The notes under the pieces are model-generated. The model did no database searches. It was given only the letters and a program-made list of their open reading frames with translations, and was not told where the DNA came from. From positions 1 through 33,579 of the forward strand of contig SFEA01000025.1 in the NCBI GenBank assembly GCA_004557385.1: a stretch of DNA of 33,579 bases, in the 5' to 3' direction. The stretch comes from Bacteroidales bacterium. GTDB taxonomy: Bacteria > Bacteroidota > Bacteroidia > Bacteroidales > Muribaculaceae. The first letter of the stretch is position 1. The number at the start of each line of letters is the position of its first letter. Of the stretch, positions 1 through 8,483 are shown in pieces. The translations under genes and the position numbers were made by a program.

Positions 1-464
1 ATATGGATTATCTCGAGGTGTCGGCTATAAATATTGCCATCGACAGCCTGTATAATCGCGGCATGGAAGTGGTTGTGCCAATAAAGCAGTTGTCGGCTCG
101 CGAGCGCTGCGGTGTGACAATAACCGATGCCCACGGCACTTTCAGGATGGACAGTTTGGCTATGGCTATTGAACAATTCAAGTTGAAAACCGTGGCTTCG
201 GAATTGAGTGCCGATGCCAAAATCGATATGAGTTTCATGGAAACACCGTCGAGTGGAGCTGTTAAGGTTGATGCTTTGGCGAGTGTTGATATCTCGGATT
301 TGGAGCGTGCTTTCCCGGAGTTTGCGCCATATTTCAATTCGATACCTCGTTATCGCCCGTTGCAGCTGGTGGCAAAAGCCGATGGCACTTCACGCCAGAT
401 GAATGTGAAAGAACTGAGTGCCGACCTGCCTCGATATGCCAGAATGAAGATTGACCCAGAATGA
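1..464 (+). CDS. tamB: TamB-family protein, upstream fragment (5' end outside window, cut short by frameshift)
   Basis: This is the C-terminal end of an open frame that enters from before base 1 and stops at TGA 462-464. The visible ~153 residues have the alternating beta-strand, AsmA/TamB-like character of the downstream frame and read into it without a break in style. The stop is created by a 17-bp exact tandem duplication (439-455 and 456-472). Removing one copy puts base 444 in frame with the next ORF and gives a continuous protein through ...RMKIDGVVRN.... The ATG at 3 is probably internal, because no promoter or signal peptide is visible and the frame is open to the window edge. TamB spans the periplasm and works with an Omp85 partner, which is encoded just downstream. 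What remains uncertain is whether the break is biological or an assembly error. Confidence 0.75.
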   Translation, partial: MDYLEVSAINIAIDSLYNRGMEVVVPIKQLSARERCGVTITDAHGTFRMDSLAMAIEQFKLKTVASELSADAKIDMSFMETPSSGAVKVDALASVDISDLERAFPEFAPYFNSIPRYRPLQLVAKADGTSRQMNVKELSADLPRYARMKIDPE

Positions 465-472
465 AGATTGAC
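439..472 (+). repeat. Exact 17-bp tandem duplication inside tamB
   Basis: The unit ccagaatgaagattgac occurs twice back to back, at 439-455 and 456-472. The bases on either side do not extend the repeat. Seventeen is not a multiple of three, so the extra copy shifts the frame. It also creates an ATGA stop/start overlap at 461-464 between the two reading frames. Confidence 0.97.
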
Positions 473-3400
473 GGAGTGGTGCGCAACGTGATGGACGAAA
501 AGCGCATGGGTGGTGCTTTGTCAATAAATGGGCAGTTCGACAACCTGAATTTCATAAAGCCAACCGTATTTGATGCACAGATGAGCAAGCAGGTGAACTT
601 CCCGCCGATGAAAGTAAGGGGCAAGGCGTCGTTGAACGGATATGCGATGGCTGGAAAGATGGACCTTGCGCTTGCAACCGGTAAGGCTGTGGGCGAAGCC
701 AAGTTTAACACTGCAAGAGAATCGTATGAGGCAGATATTGATTTGTGCACATTGCCGTTGCACTCGGTGCTGCCGCTCAGCACATTGGGCGACGTCACGG
801 CAAGGGCGCATGTTAAGGGTCGCGGATTCGACATCATGAAAAAATCGACTGCCTTGGAGGCATCGATGGCTATTGATAACTTGTCGTACAATAATAAGAC
901 GTACAAAGAAATAGCCGGCAATGTAGCGCTGGCTGAAGGTGCATTTACAGCCTCGTTTAATTCGGTGAATCCGAACATCGATTTTGGCTTCACATGCAAT
1001 GGCGAACTTGAAAAAGACCACTATGTGGTGGCGCTTGACGGCGATTTCCGCGACATTAATCTGCAGGCGATGCGCATTGTTGACGTGCCTTCGTTTGGAA
1101 GCGGCCGCCTAACTGCGTTTGGCGATGTTGATGTAAAGCGCCTTGTTTGCGATTTCTCTGCTGAAATTCAGAACCTAAAGTGGACTCACGACACGCTGTC
1201 GTTCAACACTTCGTCGATTGACATGTTGTTTGAAAGCACCGATTCCACCATCAATGGCGCATTACACAACGAAGACCTTTCGCTGAATTTTGGCTCGCAA
1301 GTGGGCTTGCAGCAGTTCATCGACAAGATGACCAAATGCGGAAACATTGCTCTTGAGCAAGTTAATAGCATCTCGCTAAACATCGACACGTTGCAAAGTT
1401 CTTTGCCGCCGTTTGCCTGCGAGTTGGAGATGGGTAAACGTGGCATTGTGCAGCAATTCCTTGGATATAACGACATCAAAATGAAGAAACTGTCGTTTGA
1501 ACTGTATAACGACACCACAATCTACGGCGATGGAATCATTCAAGGAATTGATGCTTATGGAACAAAAATTGACACTATAACTGCTCGTCTGGCGCAGGTA
1601 GGCAAATATCTTGGTTATAGGTTCCATATGGGAAACCGTGCCGGAACGATGGACAACTTTGCCTCGGCGACTGTGAAGGGCGGTATGCTTGGCAGCCGAT
1701 TGACCACGCTATATGAGGTGAAAGATATTGGGCAGCGCACCGGTTATAGTTTCGGCACCCACACCGATGTGAACGACTCGATTGTGCGACTAAATGTTTT
1801 CACCGCCAAGCCGCTGATTGGCTATCGTGAGTGGACGGTGAACGAGGGAAATTACGTTCAATATAATTATAAAGAACAGCATCTCGATGCAAACTTGCGG
1901 CTTGATGGCGGAAAATCCGGTTTGGTGGATTTGTTCACCGAACATGCTGAGCACAGTGTTGATGGCGAGGAACATCACCAAGAAGATGTAAATTTGCAGA
2001 TTAAAGGTCTGAAGATTGACGAGTGGGTTTCGATGTTCCCGTTTGCACCCGATGTGAGCGGCGAGTTGACTTCCGATATGAAGATTTCGTATCGCGGGCA
2101 TCAATTCTGGGGAACAGGAAATGCAGAATTGAAGAATTTCTGCTATGAGGGTCAGACGGTTGGCGACTTTAACCTTGACGCCGTGATGACGCTCGACCCA
2201 GTAACCGGTAACACAAACTTGGAGTCTTATATGAACGTTAACGGCGCTCGGGTTGCCTTTGCCGCAGGTGTTTTGAACGATTCCACAGCCACAAGCCCGA
2301 TGTCGCTGAAACTCGACATTGACAAATTCCCGATTTCCACCATGTCGGCTTTCATTCCCAACGGCATTGCCGAGTTGCAAGGGTATCTGAATGGCGAATT
2401 GAATATGACAGGAAGCTTCGATAAGCCTATTCTCACCGGCGAAGTTTCTGCTGAAAACGGCGCCATTTATGTGCCGGTGTTCGGTTCGAAGATTTTGTTC
2501 CCTAACACCGTGATTCCTGTTGATTCGAGCATTGTTCGTTTTGACAAATATGCATTGCGAAGCTGCAATGACAAACCATTGAATATCGACGGGTTGATTG
2601 ATATTCGAAACATGACAAATCCGTATGTCGACCTGAATTTGCAAGGAAAAGGCGTGCAGTTTGTCGATAGCAAGCAAATCAGGAAGTCGCAGTTGTTTGG
2701 CAGAGGATATGCCGATTTGAGCGCCAAAGTGAAGGGTAAGACCAGCGCGCTCTACGTCGATGCAAATGTGTCGCTTCTTTCGGGCAGCAATATAACATAC
2801 GTTTTGCAAGAGGACGTCAGCGAGATTGTGCCTGCCACGAATCCTGATATGGTGAAGTTTGTGCATTTCGATGATTCGGTGAGTGAATATCCCGACTCGT
2901 TGCTGCAAGCCGAGCCGTTTGGCATAAACATCAATGCTTCAATCACCCTTCAGCAGGGCAATATAATCAATGCATATTTGTCGCCCGACGGCAAGAACCG
3001 AGTGCAAGTGCAGTCGACCGGCACACTCAACTATGCTCAAGGCTTCTCGGGCGACCCGCGGGTTACTGGGCGTTTGACTGTTGACAACGGTTATGTGAGG
3101 TATTCTCCGCCGTTAATCAAGGAAGTCGATTTTAACATAAATGAGGGCAGTTACATTGCGTTTACCGGAAATATGCTCAACCCTACGCTCGGCTTCAGCG
3201 CCGTTGAGAAATATAAAGCCTCGGTGAGCAGCGATGGCGGTGCCTCGCACTTGGTGGATTTCTTAATTACTTGCAACGTAGGCGGCACATTGTCGCAGAT
3301 GGATGTTGGATTCGACCTTGCAACAAACGACGATTTAACCATTCAAAACGAGTTGCAGGCAATGACACCGCAGCAGCGCTCGGCTCAAGCCATGAACTTG

Positions 3401-3961
3401 ATGCTGTATGGCAGTTATTCGAGCGCAAATTCGTCGTCGATGTCTAATAACGCTCTGTATTCATTCTTAAACTCGCAAATCAACAGCTGGGCAGCAAGTG
3501 CCATAAAGGGCGTGGATTTGTCGTTTGGCATAAACCAATATGATAACGGTAGCGGAAAAGGGAATTCTACAGTTACGAGCTACAGCTACAATCTTTCGAA
3601 GTCGCTGTTCAACGACCGCTTCAAGATTGTTGTAGGAGGAAACTACAGCACTGATGCAAGTGCCGAGGATAATTTCTCCGACAATCTGATAAGCGACATC
3701 TCAATAGAATATCTGCTCAACAGTTCGGGCAGCATGTATGCACGGCTTTTCCGCCACACCGGCTTCGAGAGCATTCTCGAAGGCGAGATTACGCAAACCG
3801 GCGTGGGCTTTGTGATTAAACGCAAATTGTCGACGTTGAAGCATATCTTCAAGTTCCGCAAGAGTCGCAGGGCTGCGGCGCGGCGTTTGGCTCAGCAGCA
3901 AGCCGACTCCATCAAAAACGCTTCGCTGAACTTGCCGGACACTATTATTCAAAACAAATAA
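461..3961 (+). CDS. tamB: Translocation/assembly module TamB, main C-terminal part
   Basis: An 1166-residue frame of long repetitive beta-strand sequence typical of the TamB/AsmA lipid-transport-like superfamily. The last ~370 residues look like the conserved TamB C-terminal domain (DUF490): a GDPRVTGRLTVDNGYVRYSP stretch near residue 870, then a NxLMLYGSYSS-like region near residue 985, then a basic tail. TamB is anchored in the inner membrane at its N terminus and reaches through the periplasm to an outer-membrane Omp85 protein. This frame has no signal peptide or N-terminal anchor at its ATG (461), so it is better read as the rest of the interrupted gene than as a separate protein. Re-initiation at the ATGA overlap could make a truncated product. 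tamL follows after 14 nt, so the two are very likely one operon. Confidence 0.88.
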   Translation: MKIDGVVRNVMDEKRMGGALSINGQFDNLNFIKPTVFDAQMSKQVNFPPMKVRGKASLNGYAMAGKMDLALATGKAVGEAKFNTARESYEADIDLCTLPLHSVLPLSTLGDVTARAHVKGRGFDIMKKSTALEASMAIDNLSYNNKTYKEIAGNVALAEGAFTASFNSVNPNIDFGFTCNGELEKDHYVVALDGDFRDINLQAMRIVDVPSFGSGRLTAFGDVDVKRLVCDFSAEIQNLKWTHDTLSFNTSSIDMLFESTDSTINGALHNEDLSLNFGSQVGLQQFIDKMTKCGNIALEQVNSISLNIDTLQSSLPPFACELEMGKRGIVQQFLGYNDIKMKKLSFELYNDTTIYGDGIIQGIDAYGTKIDTITARLAQVGKYLGYRFHMGNRAGTMDNFASATVKGGMLGSRLTTLYEVKDIGQRTGYSFGTHTDVNDSIVRLNVFTAKPLIGYREWTVNEGNYVQYNYKEQHLDANLRLDGGKSGLVDLFTEHAEHSVDGEEHHQEDVNLQIKGLKIDEWVSMFPFAPDVSGELTSDMKISYRGHQFWGTGNAELKNFCYEGQTVGDFNLDAVMTLDPVTGNTNLESYMNVNGARVAFAAGVLNDSTATSPMSLKLDIDKFPISTMSAFIPNGIAELQGYLNGELNMTGSFDKPILTGEVSAENGAIYVPVFGSKILFPNTVIPVDSSIVRFDKYALRSCNDKPLNIDGLIDIRNMTNPYVDLNLQGKGVQFVDSKQIRKSQLFGRGYADLSAKVKGKTSALYVDANVSLLSGSNITYVLQEDVSEIVPATNPDMVKFVHFDDSVSEYPDSLLQAEPFGININASITLQQGNIINAYLSPDGKNRVQVQSTGTLNYAQGFSGDPRVTGRLTVDNGYVRYSPPLIKEVDFNINEGSYIAFTGNMLNPTLGFSAVEKYKASVSSDGGASHLVDFLITCNVGGTLSQMDVGFDLATNDDLTIQNELQAMTPQQRSAQAMNLMLYGSYSSANSSSMSNNALYSFLNSQINSWAASAIKGVDLSFGINQYDNGSGKGNSTVTSYSYNLSKSLFNDRFKIVVGGNYSTDASAEDNFSDNLISDISIEYLLNSSGSMYARLFRHTGFESILEGEITQTGVGFVIKRKLSTLKHIFKFRKSRRAAARRLAQQQADSIKNASLNLPDTIIQNK

Positions 3962-3975
3962 AACAACATTTTGCG

Positions 3976-6288
3976 ATGACTAATCGAGCTTATATAAAAC
4001 TACGATATTTGGTGTATGTTGCTGTTGTGCTGGGCGCAATGTCGTGCTCTACCACCAGCCGCCTTGCCGACGATGAAGTGCTTTACACTGGTGTGAAAAA
4101 ACTGAACATTTTGCCACGAGCCGATAGTATTGTGCTCGACGACGCCGTTGCCGAAGGAATTGCTTCGGCAGTCAATGTGGCGCCTAACAACAGCCTTTAT
4201 TCGCCATACATTCGCCATCCGTTCCCTATAGGATTGTGGGTCTACAATCATTGGAGTGACAGCGCAGGCGGCTTGAAGGGCTGGTTGTATAAGAAACTTG
4301 TGGAAACGCCGGTCACCATCGACAACGTGCGTCCGGCTCACCGCGTTGATATGATAAACACCATTTTGCACGATAATGGCTATTTCGATTCGAATTCTTC
4401 GTATGAACTTGTTTATTCAAGCAAGAACAAAAAGAAAGCTCGCATACGATATGATGTGATTGTCAACGAACCATACGTGCTGAGCAGCGTGGGCTACCTT
4501 GGCGGAAGCAGCGAGATTGTTATGAAAATTGATTCGCTTGCTCGTGGCAACAGCTATCTGAAACCGGGTAGCCGTTATAGCCTCGATTCGCTAAACGCGG
4601 TGCGCGTGGGCATCACCAATGTGCTGCGCAACCGCGGCTACTACTATTTTCGCCCGGAGTATATCGAATATCTTGCCGATAGCACTTTGCGTAAAGGCAA
4701 AATTGCGTTACGCCTTGCCTTGGCTGCAGGCATCCCCGAGGCTGCTTTGCGCCGTTACACGGTGGGCAACGTCACCACTACGGTGAATCGCTATCAAGGA
4801 GGCGGCGTGGCTGACACGGTGGAGTTGCCGCGAAAAGGCACCTTGGTGAAGATGACACCGCTGCGCCTCAAGGATAGCTTTATTGCAAAAAAAATCGGTT
4901 TCCGCGAGGGTAGGGTGTTTAGCGTAAGGGATATGGACCGCACGCAAAGCAACCTTTCAGCCACTGGGCTTTTCAATGCCATCAACATCGAGGTCACTCC
5001 GCTCGATTCGTTGCGGCCCGGGCAGTCGGCTCTCGACGTCGACGTTGTTTGCACAATGGACCGACCCATCGAGGCAAAGATAGAGTCGCAGCTAACATCG
5101 AAGTCCAACAGCTTTATAGGACCGGGCATCTCGCTTGGTCTCACGCACAAGAACCTTTTCGGCGGGGCAGAAGTGCTCAACACCGACCTCAGCGCGAGCT
5201 ATGAGTGGGCAACAGGCGGCAAGGCTTTGGAGGGTTACGACTATAACAGCTACGAATTCGGGCTCTCGTCAACGCTCACCATTCCGCAGCTGCTGGCACC
5301 CAGGTTTGTCGACCGCAGTCGCCGTTTTCCAAACTACACCAAATTTACGCTGTCGGCTGACGTACTCAATCGTCCAAGCTTTTTCAAGATGGTTCAGTTT
5401 GGCGTTGGCACGTCGTGGCAGTGGCATGCCGGACGTCATTCGCTCAACGAGCTCACCCCGTTCCGGCTCACCTACACCAAGCTGTTGCACACCACCGAGT
5501 CGTTCGATTCCACTATGAACAGCAATCCGGCTGTGCACGAGAGTTTCCGCAACCAGTTTGTGCCTATGCTGCAATACGCTTACACCTACGACCGTGCGTT
5601 CGGACGCGACAATCTCACGTTCAACCTGCAGTTCACTGAGGCAGGAAATGTGTTTGCCGGCATTTGGGCGTTGTGCGGCTCGAAGGGCGAAAAAAAGATG
5701 TTAGGCACGCCATTCTCGCAGTTTGTCAAGGCACAAGCTTCGGTGGTCTACAGCCATGCCGTGATGGATACGCACAAGTTGGTGGGGCGTATGCTCATCG
5801 GCGCTGCCCACGCCTACGGCAACTCGTCGCAGGTGCCTTACAGCGAGCAGTTCTACATTGGAGGAGCCAACTCCATCCGTGCCTTTGCCGTGCGCTCCGT
5901 CGGCCCGGGAAGATATTTGCCGTCGGCTGACAATCCTAATGGCTATTACGACCAAACCGGTACGTTCAAGTTTGAGATGAACCTTGAATACCGATTCCCG
6001 CTGTTCAGCTACCTCAAGGGTGCGGTGTTCCTCGATGCAGGAAACATTTGGCTGCTGAAGGATGATGATAACCGCCCCGGCGCCAAGCTGCAGTTTGCCG
6101 GTATGTGGCGGCAGATGGCTGTCGGCTCGGGCATCGGGTTGCGCTTCGATATGGACATGTTGGTGATTCGTGGCGACTTGGGCTATGCTTTGCATGCGCC
6201 ATACGTCACCGGCAATCGTGGCTACTTCAACATGCCGAATTTCAAAAAAAGCCTTGCATTCCACCTCGCCATAGGCTATCCGTTCTGA
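3976..6288 (+). CDS. tamL: TamL: BamA/TamA-family (Omp85) outer-membrane lipoprotein
   Basis: A 770-residue Omp85-superfamily protein. Residues 1-23 form a lipoprotein signal peptide with a lipobox at AMSC (Cys24), followed by STTSRLADDE. A lipid anchor is the hallmark of the Bacteroidota TamA homologue called TamL. Residues ~30-350 fit POTRA-like periplasmic repeats, and ~365-770 the 16-stranded barrel. An Omp85 loop-6-like motif, SIRAF (R635), follows GGAN, and the chain ends in an aromatic FHLAIGYPF barrel strand. TamL is thought to insert a subset of proteins or lipids into the outer membrane together with TamB. It sits 14 nt after tamB on the same strand and is the last gene of that unit, ending before the two-way terminator at 6324-6367. 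The family call is strong; its client proteins cannot be inferred. Confidence 0.9.
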   Translation: MTNRAYIKLRYLVYVAVVLGAMSCSTTSRLADDEVLYTGVKKLNILPRADSIVLDDAVAEGIASAVNVAPNNSLYSPYIRHPFPIGLWVYNHWSDSAGGLKGWLYKKLVETPVTIDNVRPAHRVDMINTILHDNGYFDSNSSYELVYSSKNKKKARIRYDVIVNEPYVLSSVGYLGGSSEIVMKIDSLARGNSYLKPGSRYSLDSLNAVRVGITNVLRNRGYYYFRPEYIEYLADSTLRKGKIALRLALAAGIPEAALRRYTVGNVTTTVNRYQGGGVADTVELPRKGTLVKMTPLRLKDSFIAKKIGFREGRVFSVRDMDRTQSNLSATGLFNAINIEVTPLDSLRPGQSALDVDVVCTMDRPIEAKIESQLTSKSNSFIGPGISLGLTHKNLFGGAEVLNTDLSASYEWATGGKALEGYDYNSYEFGLSSTLTIPQLLAPRFVDRSRRFPNYTKFTLSADVLNRPSFFKMVQFGVGTSWQWHAGRHSLNELTPFRLTYTKLLHTTESFDSTMNSNPAVHESFRNQFVPMLQYAYTYDRAFGRDNLTFNLQFTEAGNVFAGIWALCGSKGEKKMLGTPFSQFVKAQASVVYSHAVMDTHKLVGRMLIGAAHAYGNSSQVPYSEQFYIGGANSIRAFAVRSVGPGRYLPSADNPNGYYDQTGTFKFEMNLEYRFPLFSYLKGAVFLDAGNIWLLKDDDNRPGAKLQFAGMWRQMAVGSGIGLRFDMDMLVIRGDLGYALHAPYVTGNRGYFNMPNFKKSLAFHLAIGYPF

Positions 6289-6323
6289 AATAACGGTTCT
6301 CGTTGGAGTACAATAAAACAATG

Positions 6324-6367
6324 GGGCTGCAGCAATCGTCGATTGAATACCGTCATTGCCACAGCCC
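6324..6367. terminator. Bidirectional hairpin terminator between convergent tamL and the kinase gene
   Basis: Outer arms GGGCTG (6324-6329) and CAGCCC (6362-6367) pair. After a symmetric CA/CA internal loop, inner arms GCAAT (6332-6336) and ATTGC (6355-6359) also pair. The plus strand continues with GTTTTGCTTG. The minus strand continues with CATTGTTTTATTG. T-rich tails on both sides between convergent genes fit a shared terminator. Confidence 0.65.
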
Positions 6368-6396
6368 GTTTTGCTTGTGTAATGTGTTTGTTGCCT

Positions 6397-7485
6397 TTAG
6401 CCGAGCAATTCGGCAATGTATTGCTTCATTTCCTGGAGATGCGATTCGGCGCTTTGCAGCAGCTTGAACTGTGCTTTTGAGCGCACTAAGTTGTGCTCGG
6501 CATATTTTGTGCGATAGTAGGTGTCGCCATTGATGTAATCGGCAAGGAAACGCACCGTCTGCATGTAGGGGAACAGGCAAGCGGCGTAAGGCAGATTGTC
6601 GATTTCAACATCGGTGAGCATGCCGCGGGCGCTTTCGATGTAGCCTCGGGTAAAGGCACGGAAGATGTCCATGTTGAAATTCACGTTGTCGAGGTTTTCA
6701 TCGTCCTCGGCACCGGTGTTGGCAGCCGAGCGCAGAAAATCGCCAAAGTCGCTGAACACAAAGTTCGGCATCACAGTGTCGAGGTCAATCACGCACAACA
6801 CATCGCCGTTGCGGTCGAAGAGGATGTTGTCCACCTTAGTGTCGCAGTGGCAGATGCGCTTAGGCAGCTTGCCCTCGCGGTGGAGGCGCTCGCCGCGGCA
6901 CATGTCGTCAGCACGGCTTTCAAGTTCGTCCACCAGCCATTGCACCTCGTCGAGACGTCCGGCACGGTTTTCAGCCACAGCTTCGCGCAGCTGCTGCAGC
7001 CTGAACTCCATGTTGTGAAAATCCTTTATGGTTTCGCCCAGTTGCTCTGGAATATCGGCAAGCATAGCCTGAAAATTGCCAAAAGTGTGTCCCACGATGT
7101 AAGCGCTTTCGGTGGAAACGCCTGAGCGGCTCACCGTGTCGGGGATAAACTCCATCATGCGCCAGCACTTGCCCTGCTGCATCAGGTAGTGCTTGCCATC
7201 GAGTGTGGTGGCAAACTGCAGGCAGCGGCGGTTGATGTCGCCCACGCCTTGCTCTTGCAACTTGCGGCGGATGTGACGGGTTACAACCACAATATTGTTC
7301 ATCAACATTTCAGGGTCGGTGAAAATGTCGGTGTTGACAAGCTGCAAAACATAATCAGGGGCTGAGCCTTCGGTGGTCACTTTATAGGTGGTGTTGATGA
7401 GTCCATTGCCAAGCGGTGCCACCTTCAGGGCTTTGCTCTTAGTGGCGAATTGTTGGCAGACATTAAGAAGTTCGGTTTCGTTCAT
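6397..7485 (-). CDS. APH-fold small-molecule kinase, probably N-acetylhexosamine 1-kinase-like
   Basis: A 362-residue soluble protein of the aminoglycoside phosphotransferase (PF01636) fold. A glycine-rich nucleotide loop follows residue 24 (PLGNGLINTTYKV), and the core VLQLVN is near 46-51. The catalytic loop HCDTKVDNILFD lies at 213-224 (Asp215 catalytic), and the metal-binding VIDLDTV gives Asp234/Asp236. Bacteroidales members of this subgroup resemble NahK, which makes N-acetylhexosamine 1-phosphate; choline or other sugar kinases share the fold, so the substrate is inferred. A secreted GH20 hexosaminidase lies about 15 kb away on the same strand, compatible with amino-sugar salvage but not proof. 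There is no sign of a resistance gene. A good promoter at 7537-7568 lies partly inside the end of the upstream GDPD gene, giving a leader of ~45 nt. Confidence 0.75.
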   Translation of the reverse strand: MNETELLNVCQQFATKSKALKVAPLGNGLINTTYKVTTEGSAPDYVLQLVNTDIFTDPEMLMNNIVVVTRHIRRKLQEQGVGDINRRCLQFATTLDGKHYLMQQGKCWRMMEFIPDTVSRSGVSTESAYIVGHTFGNFQAMLADIPEQLGETIKDFHNMEFRLQQLREAVAENRAGRLDEVQWLVDELESRADDMCRGERLHREGKLPKRICHCDTKVDNILFDRNGDVLCVIDLDTVMPNFVFSDFGDFLRSAANTGAEDDENLDNVNFNMDIFRAFTRGYIESARGMLTDVEIDNLPYAACLFPYMQTVRFLADYINGDTYYRTKYAEHNLVRSKAQFKLLQSAESHLQEMKQYIAELLG

Positions 7486-7536
7486 TCGTTTTTTAAGTTT
7501 TTAATGGTTTATCTATATAGTTTGCAGTCCCAATTG

Positions 7537-7568
7537 CAAAGATAGCGAAGAAAACACTAATCGCCAAA
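7537..7568 (-). promoter_or_regulatory. Bacteroidota-type promoter for the APH-fold kinase
   Basis: On the minus strand the -33 box TTTG (7565-7568) and the -7 box TATCTTTG (7537-7544) are separated by 20 nt, an exact match to the Bacteroidota TTTG/TAnnTTTG consensus. The -33 box lies within the last codons of the GDPD gene, so the kinase can be transcribed independently of it. Confidence 0.7.
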
Positions 7569-8441
7569 CCTAAGGCGAGCGCTATGCCAAATGTCGGGGC
7601 GGTCGGTGATAAACCCGTCGGCATCCACCACAGCAGCATTCATGTCATCGAAAGTCCACAGCTTCACTTCCTTGCCATGGGCGTGAGCCTGTTCCACAAA
7701 CTCGCGGTTGACGCCCTGCCACATGCAGTTGAACGAATTCACAAATCCGTATTTCTCGAAAGAAAAACGCGAAATGCTAAACCCATCAACAATAAAAGGC
7801 AAGCCTGGCAAAGGGCAAATCATCAGTTTCTCGAGACGCAAATCAGGGCACAACTCATGCAGAGTGAACAGCACACTGTCGGCAAACGACTGCGCTGTGC
7901 ACCACTCCAGGGCGCCACGTTGCCGCAGCTCGCACACAAGCCGCTTTTCAATGCCAGGATATTGCCCCGAAGCATGCTTTATTTCGATAAGCAACGTAAC
8001 GTTTTTGCCTTTTGCGCGATAGTTCTCAACCAAGTCAAGCACCTGCTTCAGAGTGGCTATGCGCTCATTGGTGGCGTTTCCGTTTTGGTCAACGATGCTG
8101 AAACGCCTGATTTCGTCGAGTGTTAAATCGGCAATTTTGCCCTTGCCGGTGGTGGTGCGGTCCAATGTAGGGTCGTGGCACACTATAAGTTCGCCATCAC
8201 GCGATTGATGGATGTCGATTTCAATCATGTCGGCACCGCTCTGTATGCCTTTTTCGATGGCAAGCAGCGAGTTTTCGGGGGCAAGCTTAGCGCCGCCGCG
8301 GTGCGCAACAATCTGTTTGCCGGCAAGCATCTCGGCTGTGTAGCCACGCTTGTAGAAAAACATTGATGGCACAAAAATCACTGCCACATACAGTGCAATC
8401 AGCACCACGGCTGAAAATATAATTATTGCAGTCATTCGCAT
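7557..8441 (-). CDS. Membrane-anchored glycerophosphodiester phosphodiesterase
   Basis: A 294-residue GDPD-family (PF03009) enzyme that hydrolyses glycerophosphodiesters to glycerol 3-phosphate and an alcohol. An N-terminal hydrophobic segment (~3-26) should act as an uncleaved anchor facing the periplasm. The catalytic core begins with AHRGG (His47, Arg48), followed by PEN (Glu56), the metal site EIDIH (Glu74, Asp76) and CHD (His89). Lys/Glu residues follow at LLIEIKH, and WTFDD near the C terminus matches the family. The length is normal for bacterial GDPDs. It lies 42 nt downstream of the large NTPase gene on the same strand, but a -7 box directly after that gene's stop suggests its own transcription, so it is probably not part of the NTPase system. 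Confidence 0.9.
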   Translation of the reverse strand: MRMTAIIIFSAVVLIALYVAVIFVPSMFFYKRGYTAEMLAGKQIVAHRGGAKLAPENSLLAIEKGIQSGADMIEIDIHQSRDGELIVCHDPTLDRTTTGKGKIADLTLDEIRRFSIVDQNGNATNERIATLKQVLDLVENYRAKGKNVTLLIEIKHASGQYPGIEKRLVCELRQRGALEWCTAQSFADSVLFTLHELCPDLRLEKLMICPLPGLPFIVDGFSISRFSFEKYGFVNSFNCMWQGVNREFVEQAHAHGKEVKLWTFDDMNAAVVDADGFITDRPDIWHSARLRFGD

Positions 8442-8474
8442 ATCACGATTTCTATGAATTCAAAATTCGATGAA

Positions 8475-8482
8475 CAAAGATA
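8475..8482 (-). promoter_or_regulatory. Candidate -7 box for the GDPD gene
   Basis: The minus strand reads TATCTTTG, a full -7 consensus, starting one base after the stop codon of the upstream NTPase gene and ending 33 nt before the GDPD ATG. No good TTTG -33 box is visible 19-21 nt upstream, so the call rests on the -7 element. Confidence 0.45.
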
Positions 8483-8483
8483 A

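Noticed and set aside
6397..7485. The APH-fold protein as an aminoglycoside resistance gene
   Set aside because: The sequence and context fit the housekeeping sugar-kinase-like subgroup, with no mobile element or resistance-gene neighbours.
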